This document shows, in pieces, positions 33,739 through 44,734 of a stretch of 64,000 bases of DNA; position 1 is the stretch's first letter, and every line of letters begins with the position of its first letter. Source of the stretch: Neocallimastix lanati (nom. inval.). Taxonomy: Eukaryota; Neocallimastigomycota; Neocallimastigomycetes; Neocallimastigales; Neocallimastigaceae. The translations under genes were made by a program, and so were the position numbers. The notes below the pieces were generated by a model, which was given only the letters and a program-made list of their open reading frames with translations, was not told where the DNA came from and did no database searches. Location of the stretch: assembly GCA_016946835.1 (NCBI GenBank), contig JACVTC010000230.1:1-64000 (forward strand), in the 5' to 3' direction.

Positions 33739-34962
33739 CTAGTTTTTTGAGTTAATTTTTTGGACTTCGGTAACATAATTTTCTCGGTTGTTGTAACTGG
33801 AATTAACCTTAGATTTATTATTATGGAAGTTATTATTTTTACTATGATTGTAATAATTGTTATTATTCTTATTCTTGTTTTCACTATTGGGATAAGAATG
33901 AGAGTTCTTTCTCTTATAATTTTTATTGCTGGTTAATTGATTTATCTTTAATTTAGTTTCTTGAGAAGATTCAAACAATATGCACTTTGTTGTAATTTCT
34001 TCTATTTTCTCTGGAAACTTCTCCATTTTATTAATTTCTTCTTTAAATTTTGGATGAAGACCATTATAGAAAAATAATACTAATGGTTCTTCAGGCCAAC
34101 CAAGATCAGCTGTTAGTTTACGGAAAGAATCGATATAGTCCTTAATATTACCATGAGAATGTTTAAGATTTATTAAATTAATTTTCTTTAACTTTTTGCT
34201 GACAACATCAGGAAAAGCTTCTTTTAATTCATTAAGAAGAGCCTCTAGGGAAGCAGGAGAACTACTGGAATATTTTGTTTGGTACCAACTTCTAGCAGCT
34301 TCTCTTAATCTTGATTGCACAAAGTTGATTTTCGAATCTTCAGGCCAAGACTTACATGGATAGGTTTTAAATGTGTCCCCACACAGTTGACAGAAAAGTT
34401 CGGTTTCAGAAATATCACCTGAAAACAAACCTGGATCGGGAACTTGAGGAATATTAATAGGGTAAGCAGATTGCATGATAACATCATGATCATTGTCATA
34501 TCTTGTAGTAGTTGAGATATTATCATCGAAAACAGAATGGAGGTTTACCGTAGGATTTCCAGATGTCAACGGTATCGACGAGGTAGCACCAGAAGAAGTA
34601 TTTTCTACTTGAGTTTTATTACATAATTCATGCTTAAAGTAGAGGGTAGCCTTCTTCAAAGATTCTAAAGAGGCCAATATTTCATTATTCATTTTATCAT
34701 AAGCTCCGAATTGTTTCATTACCTCTTGATGGTAATTTTGTAAGTCTTCTTTGGAAACGAAGTTTTCATTCACCCCAGAAACTATACTATTACAAGCTTG
34801 TGAGGTATCATTTCTTAACTGTTGAACACCTTCTGCTAAGGTGGTACAAGCTTGGGTGGCTTCGGATCGCAATTGTTGTACTGAGTCTTCTTTATTCATA
34901 TCCATTTCTTCATCCGATCTAGCTGAATACATTCCCGAGCGTCTTAGGCCAATTTTAGGCAT
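33739..34962 (-). CDS. Gypsy Gag
   Basis: The 407-residue capsid protein starts only 34 nt inside the 5' LTR. The N-terminus has a repeated helical segment (QQLRSEATQACTTLAEGVQQ, then QLRNDTSQACNSIVSGV) suggesting a coiled coil. The Retrotrans_gag domain follows with PDPGLFSGDISETELFCQLC, REAARSWYQTKYSSSS and SHGNIKDYIDSFRKLTADLG. The C-terminus is Asn/Lys-rich without a CCHC knuckle. The frame looks whole. Confidence 0.9.
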   Translation of the reverse strand: MPKIGLRRSGMYSARSDEEMDMNKEDSVQQLRSEATQACTTLAEGVQQLRNDTSQACNSIVSGVNENFVSKEDLQNYHQEVMKQFGAYDKMNNEILASLESLKKATLYFKHELCNKTQVENTSSGATSSIPLTSGNPTVNLHSVFDDNISTTTRYDNDHDVIMQSAYPINIPQVPDPGLFSGDISETELFCQLCGDTFKTYPCKSWPEDSKINFVQSRLREAARSWYQTKYSSSSPASLEALLNELKEAFPDVVSKKLKKINLINLKHSHGNIKDYIDSFRKLTADLGWPEEPLVLFFYNGLHPKFKEEINKMEKFPEKIEEITTKCILFESSQETKLKINQLTSNKNYKRKNSHSYPNSENKNKNNNNYYNHSKNNNFHNNKSKVNSSYNNRENYVTEVQKINSKN

Positions 34963-34996
34963 TCCAAGGAAGTTTCTAAAATAGCGGTAAGATTAT

Positions 34997-35648
34997 TGTT
35001 AAGTTGGTACTTAGATTAAAGGGTAAACTTGGTTGGAAGCCTTTAATCTAATAACCTTTTGATATTATTTTATTTTATAAATTGATTTATTCAAATATAA
35101 AATATTATTTTATTATTAAACTTTTAATTAACTATATTTTTATTTAATATGTTTTATTATAAAGTTATCAGATTATTTGTAAATAATAATCTTACAAAGA
35201 TTTAAAAAAAGAATATTTTTTAGTTCTTTTATATTTTGAAAAACAATATAAAATATTTAATAATATATTTTAATAAATACTAATTTAAAGATAACAATAT
35301 AAAATATAATTTTAATATATAAAGTAATAGAATAATACATATATAATATAAGATAATAAAAATATATAAAATAATATAATTAATAAAAAAACAATTTTTA
35401 TAAATAATATTCAACTATATTAATTAATATAAAAAGGGATAATGTTAATTAATATGTAATACAATATTAATCAATTAATATATTAGGGGTTCAATAATGT
35501 ATAAAAGGGATAATATTAATTAATATGTAATACAATATTAATTTGGTTATGAACGGTACAAGGATTTAAGGAGTACAAATTATATTTATAATTAAATTGT
35601 TATTTTTGTAGTATTAAATATAAATTAATTTGTATCAAATCCTTGACA
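34997..35648 (-). repeat. Gypsy #3 5' LTR
   Basis: 652 bp, TGTTAAG...TTGACA, apparently identical to 29291-29942. On the minus strand it lies directly upstream of gag and would act as promoter. Confidence 0.92.
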
Positions 35649-35702
35649 AGTAAAGAATTATTAATAATAAAATAAAGGTTATTAATTCATTCTTTATCAA
35701 CG

Positions 35703-36176
35703 TGTAAGAAATATAGATAAATTTATTATAAAATTTATCTATCTTTCTTATTTAATACATTAATTTAATACATTAAATTATTGTATTTATTTTAACCAAT
35801 AATATTTATTTATTAATTTATATATATTTGATTCTCTTGAGTTCTCTTCGAGAAATCAAGAGTTATTATTTTAGAATTTTTATAATAAATAATAATTCAA
35901 ATAAAATAATTAATTAATAAACCAAAACCTTTTAAATAAAACATATTTTATAAATATTTGTGTCTTTTATTCCTTTTGTGTTATTGTTTATTATAAACTT
36001 TCTATAATAAACTCTATCTTATATTTAAGTTAAGTATAATTATTTATTTATATTATTTTATATTTATTTAATTATATTTAATTTTATTTTCTCAAATTAA
36101 TGTTAATTAGTAATAATTAATGTTAATTTGTAGTTAAGAAATTATTTATAATTAATTTTATAAGTAATTTCTTACA
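35703..36176 (+). mobile_element. Solo LTR E, 17 bp upstream of tRNA-Trp
   Basis: It begins TGTAAGAAATATAG, ends TAATTTCTTACA (474 bp), and is flanked by CAACG on both sides. Its right end is 17 bp from the mature 5' end of tRNA-Trp at 36194. The duplicate locus at 49.0 kb has the related text TTCATTCTTTATCA without the LTR. It carries the TATA-hairpin module at 35834-35862 and the palindrome GTTTATTATA...TATAATAAAC at 35986-36012. Confidence 0.88.
35834..35862 (+). promoter_or_regulatory. LTR TATA-hairpin module (E)
   Basis: CTCTTGAGTTCTC and GAGAAATCAAGAG form the stem, followed by TTATTATT. A TATATAT box precedes it. Confidence 0.55.
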
Positions 36177-36193
36177 CAACGAAATTCAGAAAG

Positions 36194-36264
36194 GGAGGGT
36201 TGGCGCAACGGTAGCGCGTCCGCCTCCAGAGCGGAAGGTTGGGTGTTCGAATCACTCACTCTCC
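36194..36264 (+). tRNA. tRNA-Trp (CCA)
   Basis: A 71-nt cloverleaf: acceptor GGAGGGT pairs with ACTCTCC (one G-U). The D arm contains TGGCGCAACGGTAGCGC. The anticodon arm TCCGC-CTCCAGA-GCGGA gives anticodon CCA, and the T arm GGGTG-TTCGAAT-CACTC follows. Internal A and B boxes are present (TGGCGCAACGG, GTTCGAATC). A T-rich stretch follows as RNA polymerase III terminator. No intron is seen. It is the intact member of a duplicated pair, with its partner at 49062. Confidence 0.93.
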
Positions 36265-36862
36265 AATATTTTATTTTTCAAATTTTTTTTTTAAAAATTT
36301 TTTTTTTTTATTTTCTTTTTTTTTTCTTTATAAAGGCTTTTTTTTTTTTTTTCTTTTTTCGTTTCGTCTGGTCATCTTGCTGATAAGGATAAGAATAAGG
36401 ATTTTCTTTTAATCTTTTATTTTTACTCGTGTCCTATCCTCCCCTCTATCTCTCTCTCTATCCTCAATTAAAAAAAAAAAAAAAAAGTTTATATATATAC
36501 ATAATACCATGGCATTGTGTTTGCTTTTAATTTTTTTGTTTTTTAAATCTGATTTTTTTTTCAAATTTTGATTTTTTTTTTATTGAAGAATATAACCCAT
36601 AAGCCATGGGATATACTTGCTCAAAGAAAAAAAAAAAAAAAAAAAAAAAAAAGAGGGGAAGCCATCAATACAATTATTAAATTTCTATAATGTATTGATA
36701 TTGAAAGGAAAAAAAGATAATTTTTTTTTCTTTTGTTTAAAAAAGGACAAAGGTCAAGAATATAGTAATAAAATAATAAATATACGTGTAAGTATTAAAT
36801 TATAAGAAAATATATATATATATATATATATATAAAAACCTATAATAATAATAAAAAAATTG

Positions 36863-36893
<31 letters not shown>

Positions 36894-36912
36894 AATTAAA
36901 AATAAAAAGTAG
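36265..36912. other. Spacer between convergent tRNA genes (duplicated)
   Basis: No gene is visible. The spacer contains several homopolymer runs, a (TA)n tract near 36808-36832 and a block GATAAGGATAAGAATAAGGA. It is closely repeated at 49133-49788 as part of the duplicated Trp-Cys-Ser cluster. Confidence 0.65.
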
Positions 36913-36984
36913 AGGGGCGTTCCAGATTTGAACCGAAGACCTATTGATCTGCAGTCAATTGCTCTACCACTGAGTTAACACCCC
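36913..36984 (-). tRNA. tRNA-Cys (GCA)
   Basis: A 72-nt minus-strand cloverleaf. Acceptor GGGGTGT pairs with ACGCCCC, the D arm is AACTCAGTGGTAGAGC, and the anticodon arm is ATTGA-CTGCAGA-TCAAT with anticodon GCA. The T arm contains GGTTCAAATC. All stems pair, so it looks functional. It lies 14 bp downstream of tRNA-Ser on the same strand, so the two could share a transcript. Confidence 0.92.
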
Positions 36985-36998
36985 TATCAATAATGAAG

Positions 36999-37080
36999 CG
37001 TCAGCTGCAGGGTTTGAACCTGCGCGGGCAGAGCCCACCAGATTTCAAGTCTGACTCCTTAACCACTCGGACAAACTGAC
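36999..37080 (-). tRNA. tRNA-Ser (TGA)
   Basis: An 82-nt class II tRNA. Acceptor GTCAGTT pairs with AGCTGAC, and the anticodon loop CTTGAAA gives anticodon TGA. There is a long variable arm (TGGGCTCTGCCCGCG) and a T arm with GGTTCAAACC. It lies just upstream of tRNA-Cys. Solo LTR A3 begins 67 bp upstream of its 5' end. Confidence 0.93.
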
Positions 37081-37147
37081 CACTTCTTTTGCTCCTGTGA
37101 AATTTTTTCTTACACATTTTTTTTGTTTATTTATGTTTGTTTTTTTG

Positions 37148-38449
37148 TGTTAAAGTTTTGTGATAATTTGGTCTTAACGATTAGGTCAAGATGCCAAATT
37201 ATAGTAATTAATTAATAATTTAATTTTATTCTTATTTAAAACATATTATTATTATAAATAAGTCTTTTATTTAAAATATAAGTTTTATTTAATATTAATA
37301 ATATTTTATTACATTATTATTTTATATAGTTATTACTATAATTTAAATTACAATAATCCTACAAAGGATTAATCAAAAGAATTTAAACATGTATTTATAT
37401 AAAATAATTAATTATTAAAATATTAATTATTAATATGAATATGTAAATAATATTAATATAACTTTGATATTGATAATATAAAGTTAGATAATAATATAAA
37501 TATTTAATATAAATATTTAGCAATATTTAATTCTTATATTTTATTTATATCAAATATTTATATTATTATCTAAGAATTAAATATTGCTAAATATTATAAT
37601 TTATAATTAAAATATAATATGTAGAAATTAATTTAATATGACAATCACGTGTTTATATTATTTAATATATATTAATTTCAATATGTTAATAATATTTAGT
37701 AATTAGTTGGCCTAGACTAATTCCTAAATATTTTAATAAAGTTAATTAAATAATAATTATTATATTATTATTTTTTAATATTGAAATTCAAATAACTGAA
37801 TTATTGAAATTGAAATTGAAATTGAAATTGAAATTGAAATTGAAATTGAAATTGAAATTGAAATTGAAATTGAAATTGAAATTGAAATTGAAATTGAAAT
37901 TGAAATTGAAATTGAAATTGAAATTGAAATTGAAATTGAAATTGAAATTGAAATTGAAATTGAAATTGAAATTGAAATTGAAATTGAAATTGAAATTGAA
38001 ATTGAAATTGAAATTGAAATTGAAATTGAAATTGAAATTGAAATTGAAATTGAAATTGAAATTGAAATTGAAATTGAAATTGAAATTGAAATTGAAATTG
38101 AAATTGAAATTGAAATTGAAATTGAAATTGAAATTGAAATTGAAATTGAAATTGAAATTGAAATTGAAATTGAAATTGAAATTGAAATTGAAATTGAAAT
38201 TGAAATTGAAATTGAAATTGAAATTGAAATTGAAATTGAAATTGAAATTGAAATTGAAATTGAAATTGAAATTGAAATTGAAATTGAAATTGAAATTGAA
38301 ATTGAAATTGAAATTGAAATTGAAATTGAAATTGAAATTGAAATTGAAATTGAAATTGAAATTGAAATTGAAATTGAAATTGAAATTGAAATTGAAATTG
38401 AAATTGAAATTGAAATTGAAATTATTGAAATTCAGTTATTATCTTAACA
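37148..38449 (-). mobile_element. Solo LTR, family A, copy A3, with giant hexamer array
   Basis: It begins TGTTAAAGTTTTGTG and ends TTATTATCTTAACA, with TTTTG on both flanks. It is 1,302 bp long because the short GAAATT repeat near one end, only a few units in other copies, has expanded to about 620 bp. The right-hand TTTTG overlaps the first two bases of A4, so A3 landed on the edge of the older A4. The pair is head to head. It starts 67 bp upstream of tRNA-Ser. Confidence 0.88.
37805..38424. repeat. (AAATTG)n array, about 103 units
   Basis: A nearly perfect hexamer tandem occupies about 620 bp inside A3. In translation it gives an open Lys-Leu repeat of about 200 residues on the plus strand; this follows from the hexamer and does not indicate a gene. 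Other family A copies have roughly two to five units here. Confidence 0.95.
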
Positions 38450-38452
38450 TTT

Positions 38453-39120
38453 TGTTAAGATAATAACTGATTTTACAATTAATTCAATTTCAATTTCAAT
38501 TTCAATAATTCAGTTATTTGAATTTCAATATTAAAAAATAATAATTTGATAATTATTATTTAATTAACTTTATTAAAATATTTAGGAATTAGTCTAGGCC
38601 AACTAATTACTAAATATTATTAACATATTGAAATTAATATATATTAAATAATATAAACACGTGATTGTCATATTAAATTAATTTCTACATATTATATTTT
38701 AATTATAAATTATAATATTTAGCTAATATTATATTCTTATATTTTATTTATATTAAATATTTATATTATTATCTTATTTTATATTATCAATATCAAAGTT
38801 ATATTAATATTATTTACATATTCATATTAATAATTAATATTTTAATAATTAATTACTTTATATAAATACATGTTTAAATCTTTTGATTAATCCTTTGTAG
38901 GATTATTGTAATTTAAATTATAGTAATAATTATATAAAATAATAATGTAATAAAATATTATTAATATTAAATAAAATTTATATTTTAAATAAAAACTTAT
39001 TTATAAAATTTACTAATAACAATATGTTTTAAATAAGAGTAAATTTAAATTATTAATTAATTACTATAATTTGGCATCTTGACCTAATCGTTAAGACCAA
39101 ATTATCTAAAAACTTTGACA
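38453..39120 (+). mobile_element. Solo LTR, family A, copy A4
   Basis: It begins TGTTAAGATAATAACTGA and ends AACTTTGACA. The right flank is TTTTT. When A3 is removed with one copy of its TTTTG duplication, the left flank also becomes TTTTT, giving A4 its own target duplication. A4 is therefore older than A3. It lies in the same place as A1 in the paralogous segment, so the two may descend from one insertion. Confidence 0.85.
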
Positions 39121-39474
39121 TTTTTATTGTTATTAAAATATTAATGTGAATAAATGATTTTTTTTTTTACCCATTTTTTGTATATTTTTGTTTTTTTTAT
39201 TATTATTAAAATATTAATCGAATAAATGTTTTTTTTAATTAATTTACTAATTATTCTAATATTTAAAATTATTTAAGAAATTAATATTTACTACTACCAA
39301 ATATAATTTAAAAGACTTTTTTTTTTTGAATCAAAATAATTCAAGAATTAGATTGTAAATAAAATTAATTTTAAACAATTAATCTTAAAAAAAAATAATT
39401 TTTATTTAGATAATTAAATTTTTTTTTATCAAAATAATTCAAGGATTAGATTGTAAATAAAATTAATTTTAAAT

Positions 39475-39729
39475 GGGTGTAGGGCATTTCGCCAAATTGA
39501 AAATTATTAAATAAATAAATAAATCAATAAATAAAATTAAATATTATTAATATCGAATAAAACAATTTTAAAAAAATTATTTTGAATTAATATTTATTTA
39601 TTTATTCATTTATTTATATCAATACTCCACTTGACGAAATACAACCTGGCGAAAAGCAACTTGCGGAAATGCAACATTTTAATACTACGCCACTTGGCAA
39701 AATGCAATTTGAGGAAATGCAACTCTCCC
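39475..39729. mobile_element. MULE-type MITE, 255 bp
   Basis: The insert begins GGGTGTAGGGCATTTCGCC and ends GGAAATGCAACTCTCCC. Its terminal inverted repeats match at about 19 of 25 positions. It is flanked on both sides by the 9-bp duplication ATTTTAAAT. It interrupts a tandem unit whose uninterrupted form is present in neighbouring copies. The 9-bp duplication and GGGAGAG/GCATTTC-type ends resemble the autonomous MULE at 43695-48318. It has no coding capacity. Confidence 0.82.
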
Positions 39730-40210
39730 ATTTTAAATTATTAATAATCTTAAAAAAACAAAAAAAAAAATTATTTAAATAGTTACTTTTTTTTTTTTTT
39801 TTTTTTTTTATCAAAATAATTCAAGGATTAGATTGCAAATAAAATTAATTTTAAACTATTTATCTTATCTTAAAAAAAATAATAATTTTTATTTAGATAA
39901 TTAGTTTTTTTTTTCTTTTAAACTTTTTATTTTATTAAATAATAAGAATAGGATATACATATATCCCTTTAAAAATAAAAAAAATAAGAGAAAGAATTAA
40001 TATCAATAAAAAAAATAAGAGAAAGAATTAATATCCAAAAAGTAAAAGTAAAAGTAAAAGTAGAATAAAAATAATAAAATAAAATAAAATAAAAAAGAGA
40101 AAAGGTAGTTTATAAATAAAAAAAATAATAAAAAAAATGAAGAAAGAGTAGTTAATAAATAAATAAATAAATAAAATGAAATAAAAATTAAAATTAAGAA
40201 AAAAGAAGAA

Positions 40211-40281
40211 GGAACATTTTGAAAATGAACCGAAATCTAATTCATTTGTAATCAATTACTCTACCTCTGAGCTAACAACCC
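40211..40281 (-). pseudogene. Decayed tRNA-Cys, with tRNA-Ser remnant to about 40330
   Basis: Same decayed pair as at 10760, with GTTAGCTCAGAGGTAGAG kept and the acceptor and anticodon stems lost. The spacer AATAATGAAG and the tRNA-Ser T-arm remnant (GCAAGGTTTAAACCTGC) follow. It lies only 3.2 kb from the intact cluster. Confidence 0.75.
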
Positions 40282-41231
40282 TTTCAATAATGAAGAAATA
40301 ACTGCAAGGTTTAAACCTGCAATCCAATACTTTAGTTCTCCCTCTTTTTCTTACAACTTTATTTTTTTATATTATTCTTTTAATATTTTCTTAAGTTTAA
40401 ATAAGTAATTTAAAATAGTTTAGAATAGATAATTAAATATTTTGAATTATTATTATTTTTAATAATATTTTTCATATCTACCCTAATATTCGTTTTTATT
40501 TTATTTATGTTATTAATAATGAATAATTATAATTATTTTTTATATTATAAATTTATACTTATTATTATTAAAATATATTACTATTAAATGTAACTTACAA
40601 AGTGTAAAAGATGAATTATTAAATTCATTCACTATATTCATTATGTTCTTTGTAAAGTTATTATGTGTATATGTGTATTTAAGTATCGAATTATCAATAT
40701 ATATTTATTGTGAAATAATTATATATTAATAATTCGATATTATTTTATTTATTATAAGCTACTATCCTAATTCTTTTTAATTTTAATTAATTATTATTAA
40801 TTTCTTTATTTAATTGACATTATTTTTAATTAGATAGTTTTTATAATTAATTGATTAGTAAGTTAATATTATAATAATTAAATGGGTATCCGATTATAGA
40901 AATTATTATTATTATGTATAAATAATTCATATAATTGAATATGTAACGCACCAACGTTACTATTAATGTAATTTATATTAATAAAAATATTTTTATATTT
41001 AAAAAAAAAAAAAAAGAAAAAAAGAAAAAACAGAAATAAATAATTTAATTACCAAATTATATATTCTTAGTATAAACCCAGTCTAATATTAACGAGTTGA
41101 GTGAATAGTGCTGTGTTATATTATTAAAGATAGAACTAGAATTATTAATTATAGAATATTAAAAGTTTTTCCTTGTACAACTCAAATAGAAAGGTTTCAA
41201 TTTATCTTAGGATTTTGTTTATCTATTTTTC

Positions 41232-42167
41232 TGTTAAAGTTTTGAAATAATTTGGTATTAACGATTAGGTCAAAATGCCAAATTATAGTAATTAATTAAT
41301 AATTTAAATTTACTCTTGTTAAAACATATTATTATTAGTAAATTTTATAAATAAATTTTTATTTAAAATATAAATTTTATTTAATCATAATAATATTTTA
41401 TTACATTATTATTTTATATAATTATTACTATAATTTAAATTACAATAATCCTACAAAGGATTAATCAAAAGATTTAAACATGTATTTATATAAAATAATT
41501 AATTATTACAATATTAATTATTAATATGAATATGTAATAATATAAATATAAATTTGATATTGATAATATAAAAAAAGAGAATAATATATGATATTGATAA
41601 TATAAAAAAAGAGAATAATATATGATATTGATAATATAAAAAAAGAGAATAATATATGATATTGATAATATAAAAAAAGAGTATAATATATGATATTGAT
41701 AATATAAAAAAAGAGAATAATATATGATATTGATAATATAAAAAAAGAGAATAATATATGATATTGATAATATAAAAAAAGAGAATAATATATGATATTG
41801 ATAATATAAAAAAAGAGAATAATATATGATATTGATAATATAAATATTTAATATAAATAAAATATAAGAATATAATATAGCTAAATATTATATTTTAGTT
41901 ATAAAATATAATATATAAAGATTTTGATAATAAATTAATATAGAAATTAATTTAATATGACAATCATGTGTTTACATTATTTAATATATATTAATTTCAA
42001 TATGTTAATAATATTTAGTCAATATGTTGGCCTAGACTATTTCCTAAATATTTTAATAAAGTTAATTTAATAATAATTATTATATATTATTATTTATTTA
42101 TATTGAAATTCAAATAACTGAATTATTAAAATAGAAATTGAATTGAAATTCCGTTATTATCTTAACA
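41232..42167 (-). mobile_element. Solo LTR, family A, copy A5
   Basis: It begins TGTTAAAGTTTTGAAA, ends TTATCTTAACA, and is flanked by TTTTC on both sides. The paralogous segment at about 11770-11790 has the uninterrupted target CTATTTTTCGTTGTTTTAG, a direct empty site. It is enlarged to 936 bp by a 34-bp tandem array. Confidence 0.9.
41552..41840. repeat. 34-bp tandem repeat (about 8 copies) inside A5
   Basis: The unit ATGATATTGATAATATAAAA plus AAAGAGAATAATAT repeats with a 34-bp period. It has grown from the single GATATTGATAATATAAA present in other family A copies. Confidence 0.88.
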
Positions 42168-42924
42168 TTTTCGTTGTTTTACTTAGAAGTAAGCTTACCT
42201 TTTACAATATACATTAATTTGTGTAAAAAATCATAATTATTCAATAATGAATAATTAATATTTCTTATAATTAATGAAAAATCATTAATAATTTATAATT
42301 ATTTATAAAATAATAATTATTTTTAAAATAATTATTTATTTAAATAATAATTAATATATTCATTGATTTTAACTTATAAATTTATTTAATAGTTATATTT
42401 TCATATATTGATCTAAATTTATTTACATATTATAATTTATACATTTATATAAATAATATAAAATTTATTTACTTATTATTATTATTCATTTAAATAGAAT
42501 TTTTACAAAAAATTATGTAAATTTGTATTTAATATTTTACCATAAAAAATATTAGTTATTTTAATTAAAATAAATTATGTATTTTATAATGTATTATAAA
42601 CTATAAATGTATCTAATCTATCATATTATTTAATCTTTATTTTTTAAATGAAAAAAAAAAAAAAAAAAAAAAAAATCTTTTTTTTTTTTTATTAATTCCT
42701 ATCCTATCAATATTTAACATTTTAATAATTAATTAGAAAATCGGTAATTAATGTTTTTTCTAACAAATAGGTTTTCTTTAATTATACGAAGATCAATATG
42801 GTTAGAATATTGATCGAAAAACTATTTAGGTTTTTCTTCTAATCTTTTCCTAAATAGATTTTTTGTTAAGATTAGAAAATAATTTATTTAACCGATTGAT
42901 TTTAAAAAAAAAATATAAATAGGA

Positions 42925-42953
42925 CTCTTGAATTCTCTTTGAGAAATCAAGAG
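42925..42953 (+). promoter_or_regulatory. LTR TATA-hairpin module (I)
   Basis: TATAAATAGGA is followed by CTCTTGAATTCTC and GAGAAATCAAGAG, a 13-bp stem with one mismatch and a TTT loop, then TTATTATT. It is the clearest copy on the plus strand. Confidence 0.65.
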
Positions 42954-44274
42954 TTATTATTTTAAGAAAATATAATAAATAATAACAAATAAAATAAATT
43001 TTTTATTTATATATCATAAACTATTATTAATCATAAAAGCTTTTTTTTTATTTCAAAAATATTTACAACTACTATTCTACTGTAGCTTGGTTATTGTTTA
43101 TTATATTTACTTATAATAAACTCGGCATAATTTAAGTATAATTTTTATTTTTTAATTTTTATTTTCTCAATTTTAATATTATGTAAAAATAATATTAAAA
43201 TTGCAGATGTTAAAGTTTTTAGGTAATTTGGTCTTAACGATTAGGTCAAGATGCCAAATTATAGTAATTAATTAATAATTTAATTTTACTCTTTATTTAC
43301 ATATTGTTATTAGTAAATTTTATAATTAAGTTTTTATTTAAAATATAAATTTTATTTAATCTTAATAATATTTTATTACATTATTATTTTATATAATTAT
43401 TACTATAATTTAAATTACAATAATCCTACAAAGGATTAATCAAAAGATTTAAACATGTATTTATATAAAATAATTAATTATTAAAATATTAATTATTAAT
43501 ATGAATATGTAATAATATTAATATAACTTTGATATTGATAATATAAAGTAAGATAATAATATAAATATTTAATATAAATAAAATATAAGAATCTAATATA
43601 ACTAAATATTATATTTTATAATTAAAATATAAAATGTAGAAATTAATTTAATATGACAATCACGTGTTTACATTATTTAATATATATTAATTTCGAGAGT
43701 GGTGCGTTTCGTAATGTGGCTTTAAATATTTTTACATAAAATTTCATTTCGGAATGTGGCTTACATTATTTTTTATAAATTTTTATTTATGAAAATAATA
43801 TTTAAAAAATTAAAATAAAATGGCACATATAATTTCTTTGAAAAAATAATTATTAAAAATATTTAAAATGTGATATATTTCAAAAAGAATGATGATTTAC
43901 ATTCGCCATATTCTGAAAATTTTTATTTATTTATTAATTTATTCATTTATTTATTTAATAATAATATTTAATATTATTTTTTTTTTATACTATTTTTTTT
44001 AGCTATAAAGTTTGTTTATTATATAGAAATATAATAATTTACATTTATTTAAAATACTGTAAAAATTATAATAAAATTCATGTTAACATATATATGCTAT
44101 ATCATTTACTTTATTATATAATTTATTTGTTTCTAAATTCAGTTTTTATATTAATTTCATATCAATATCTTATTTATTTTATTTTATCATATTATATATT
44201 ATTATTTCACTGCATATTTATTTATTTTACATTATTTTATTTTATTTCTATTGATACTTGCAATTTATTATTAT

Positions 44275-44690
44275 TCACATATTTATTTTATTTATTTTAT
44301 TTTATTAGTACTTGTATTTTTATTATAATTCAAATATTTATTTTATTTTATTAGTACTTGTATTTTTATTATAATTCAAATATTTATTTTATTTTATTAG
44401 TACTTGTATTTTTATTATAATTCAAATATTTATTTTATTTTATTAGTACTTGTATTTTTATTATAATTCAAATATTTATTTTATTTTATTAGTACTTGTA
44501 TTTTTATTATAATTCAAATATTTATTTTATTTTATTAGTACTTGTATTTTTATTATAATTCAAATATTTATTTTATTTTATTAGTACTTGTATTTTTATT
44601 ATAATTCAAATATTTATTTTATTTTATTAGTACTTGTATTTTTATTATAATTCAAATATTTATTTTATTTTATTTTATTTTTATTAATAC
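44275..44690. repeat. 46-bp tandem repeat (8 copies) in the MULE
   Basis: TTAGTACTTGTATTTTTATT recurs every 46 bp from 44305 to 44627. The units are almost identical. It lies between the MULE terminus and the transposase gene. Confidence 0.92.
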
Positions 44691-44734
44691 TTGTATTTTT
44701 ATTATAATTCAAATAATTTTTTTATTTTATTATA

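Larger units (their letters stand above)
29291..35648 (-). mobile_element. Ty3/gypsy element, looks whole and recent
   Basis: Two 652-bp LTRs that appear identical by eye (29291-29942 and 34997-35648) bracket gag and pol on the minus strand. Both flanks are AGTAA, a clear 5-bp target duplication. Gag and Pol are two long frames in the usual order PR-RT-RH-IN, and the Pol C-terminus looks like a chromodomain, so it is chromovirus-like. I see no evident break, although about 90 bp of non-overlap between gag and pol means Pol expression would need a family-specific mechanism. Once the later solo LTR E is discounted, its right end lies 66 bp upstream of tRNA-Trp. Confidence 0.93.
39121..41231. 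repeat. Triplicated host segment, copy 2
   Basis: The segment is homologous to 10083-11775 and 62582-64000. It holds the AATTCAAGGATTAG tandem units (39325-39920), interrupted by a MULE-type MITE, and then the decayed tRNA-Cys/Ser pair and the same downstream text. No protein-coding gene is visible. It continues after A5 at 42168-42216. Confidence 0.8.

Noticed and set aside
36617-36805. Small open frame with a related frame at 49495-49689
   Set aside because: Conservation reflects the duplicated tRNA spacer. The frames contain poly-A runs of unequal length, start differently and have no recognisable domain.
37804-38463. Open frame coding a Lys-Leu repeat protein of about 200 residues
   Set aside because: It is produced by the AAATTG hexamer array inside solo LTR A3. 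No domain or conserved start exists, and other family A copies lack it.
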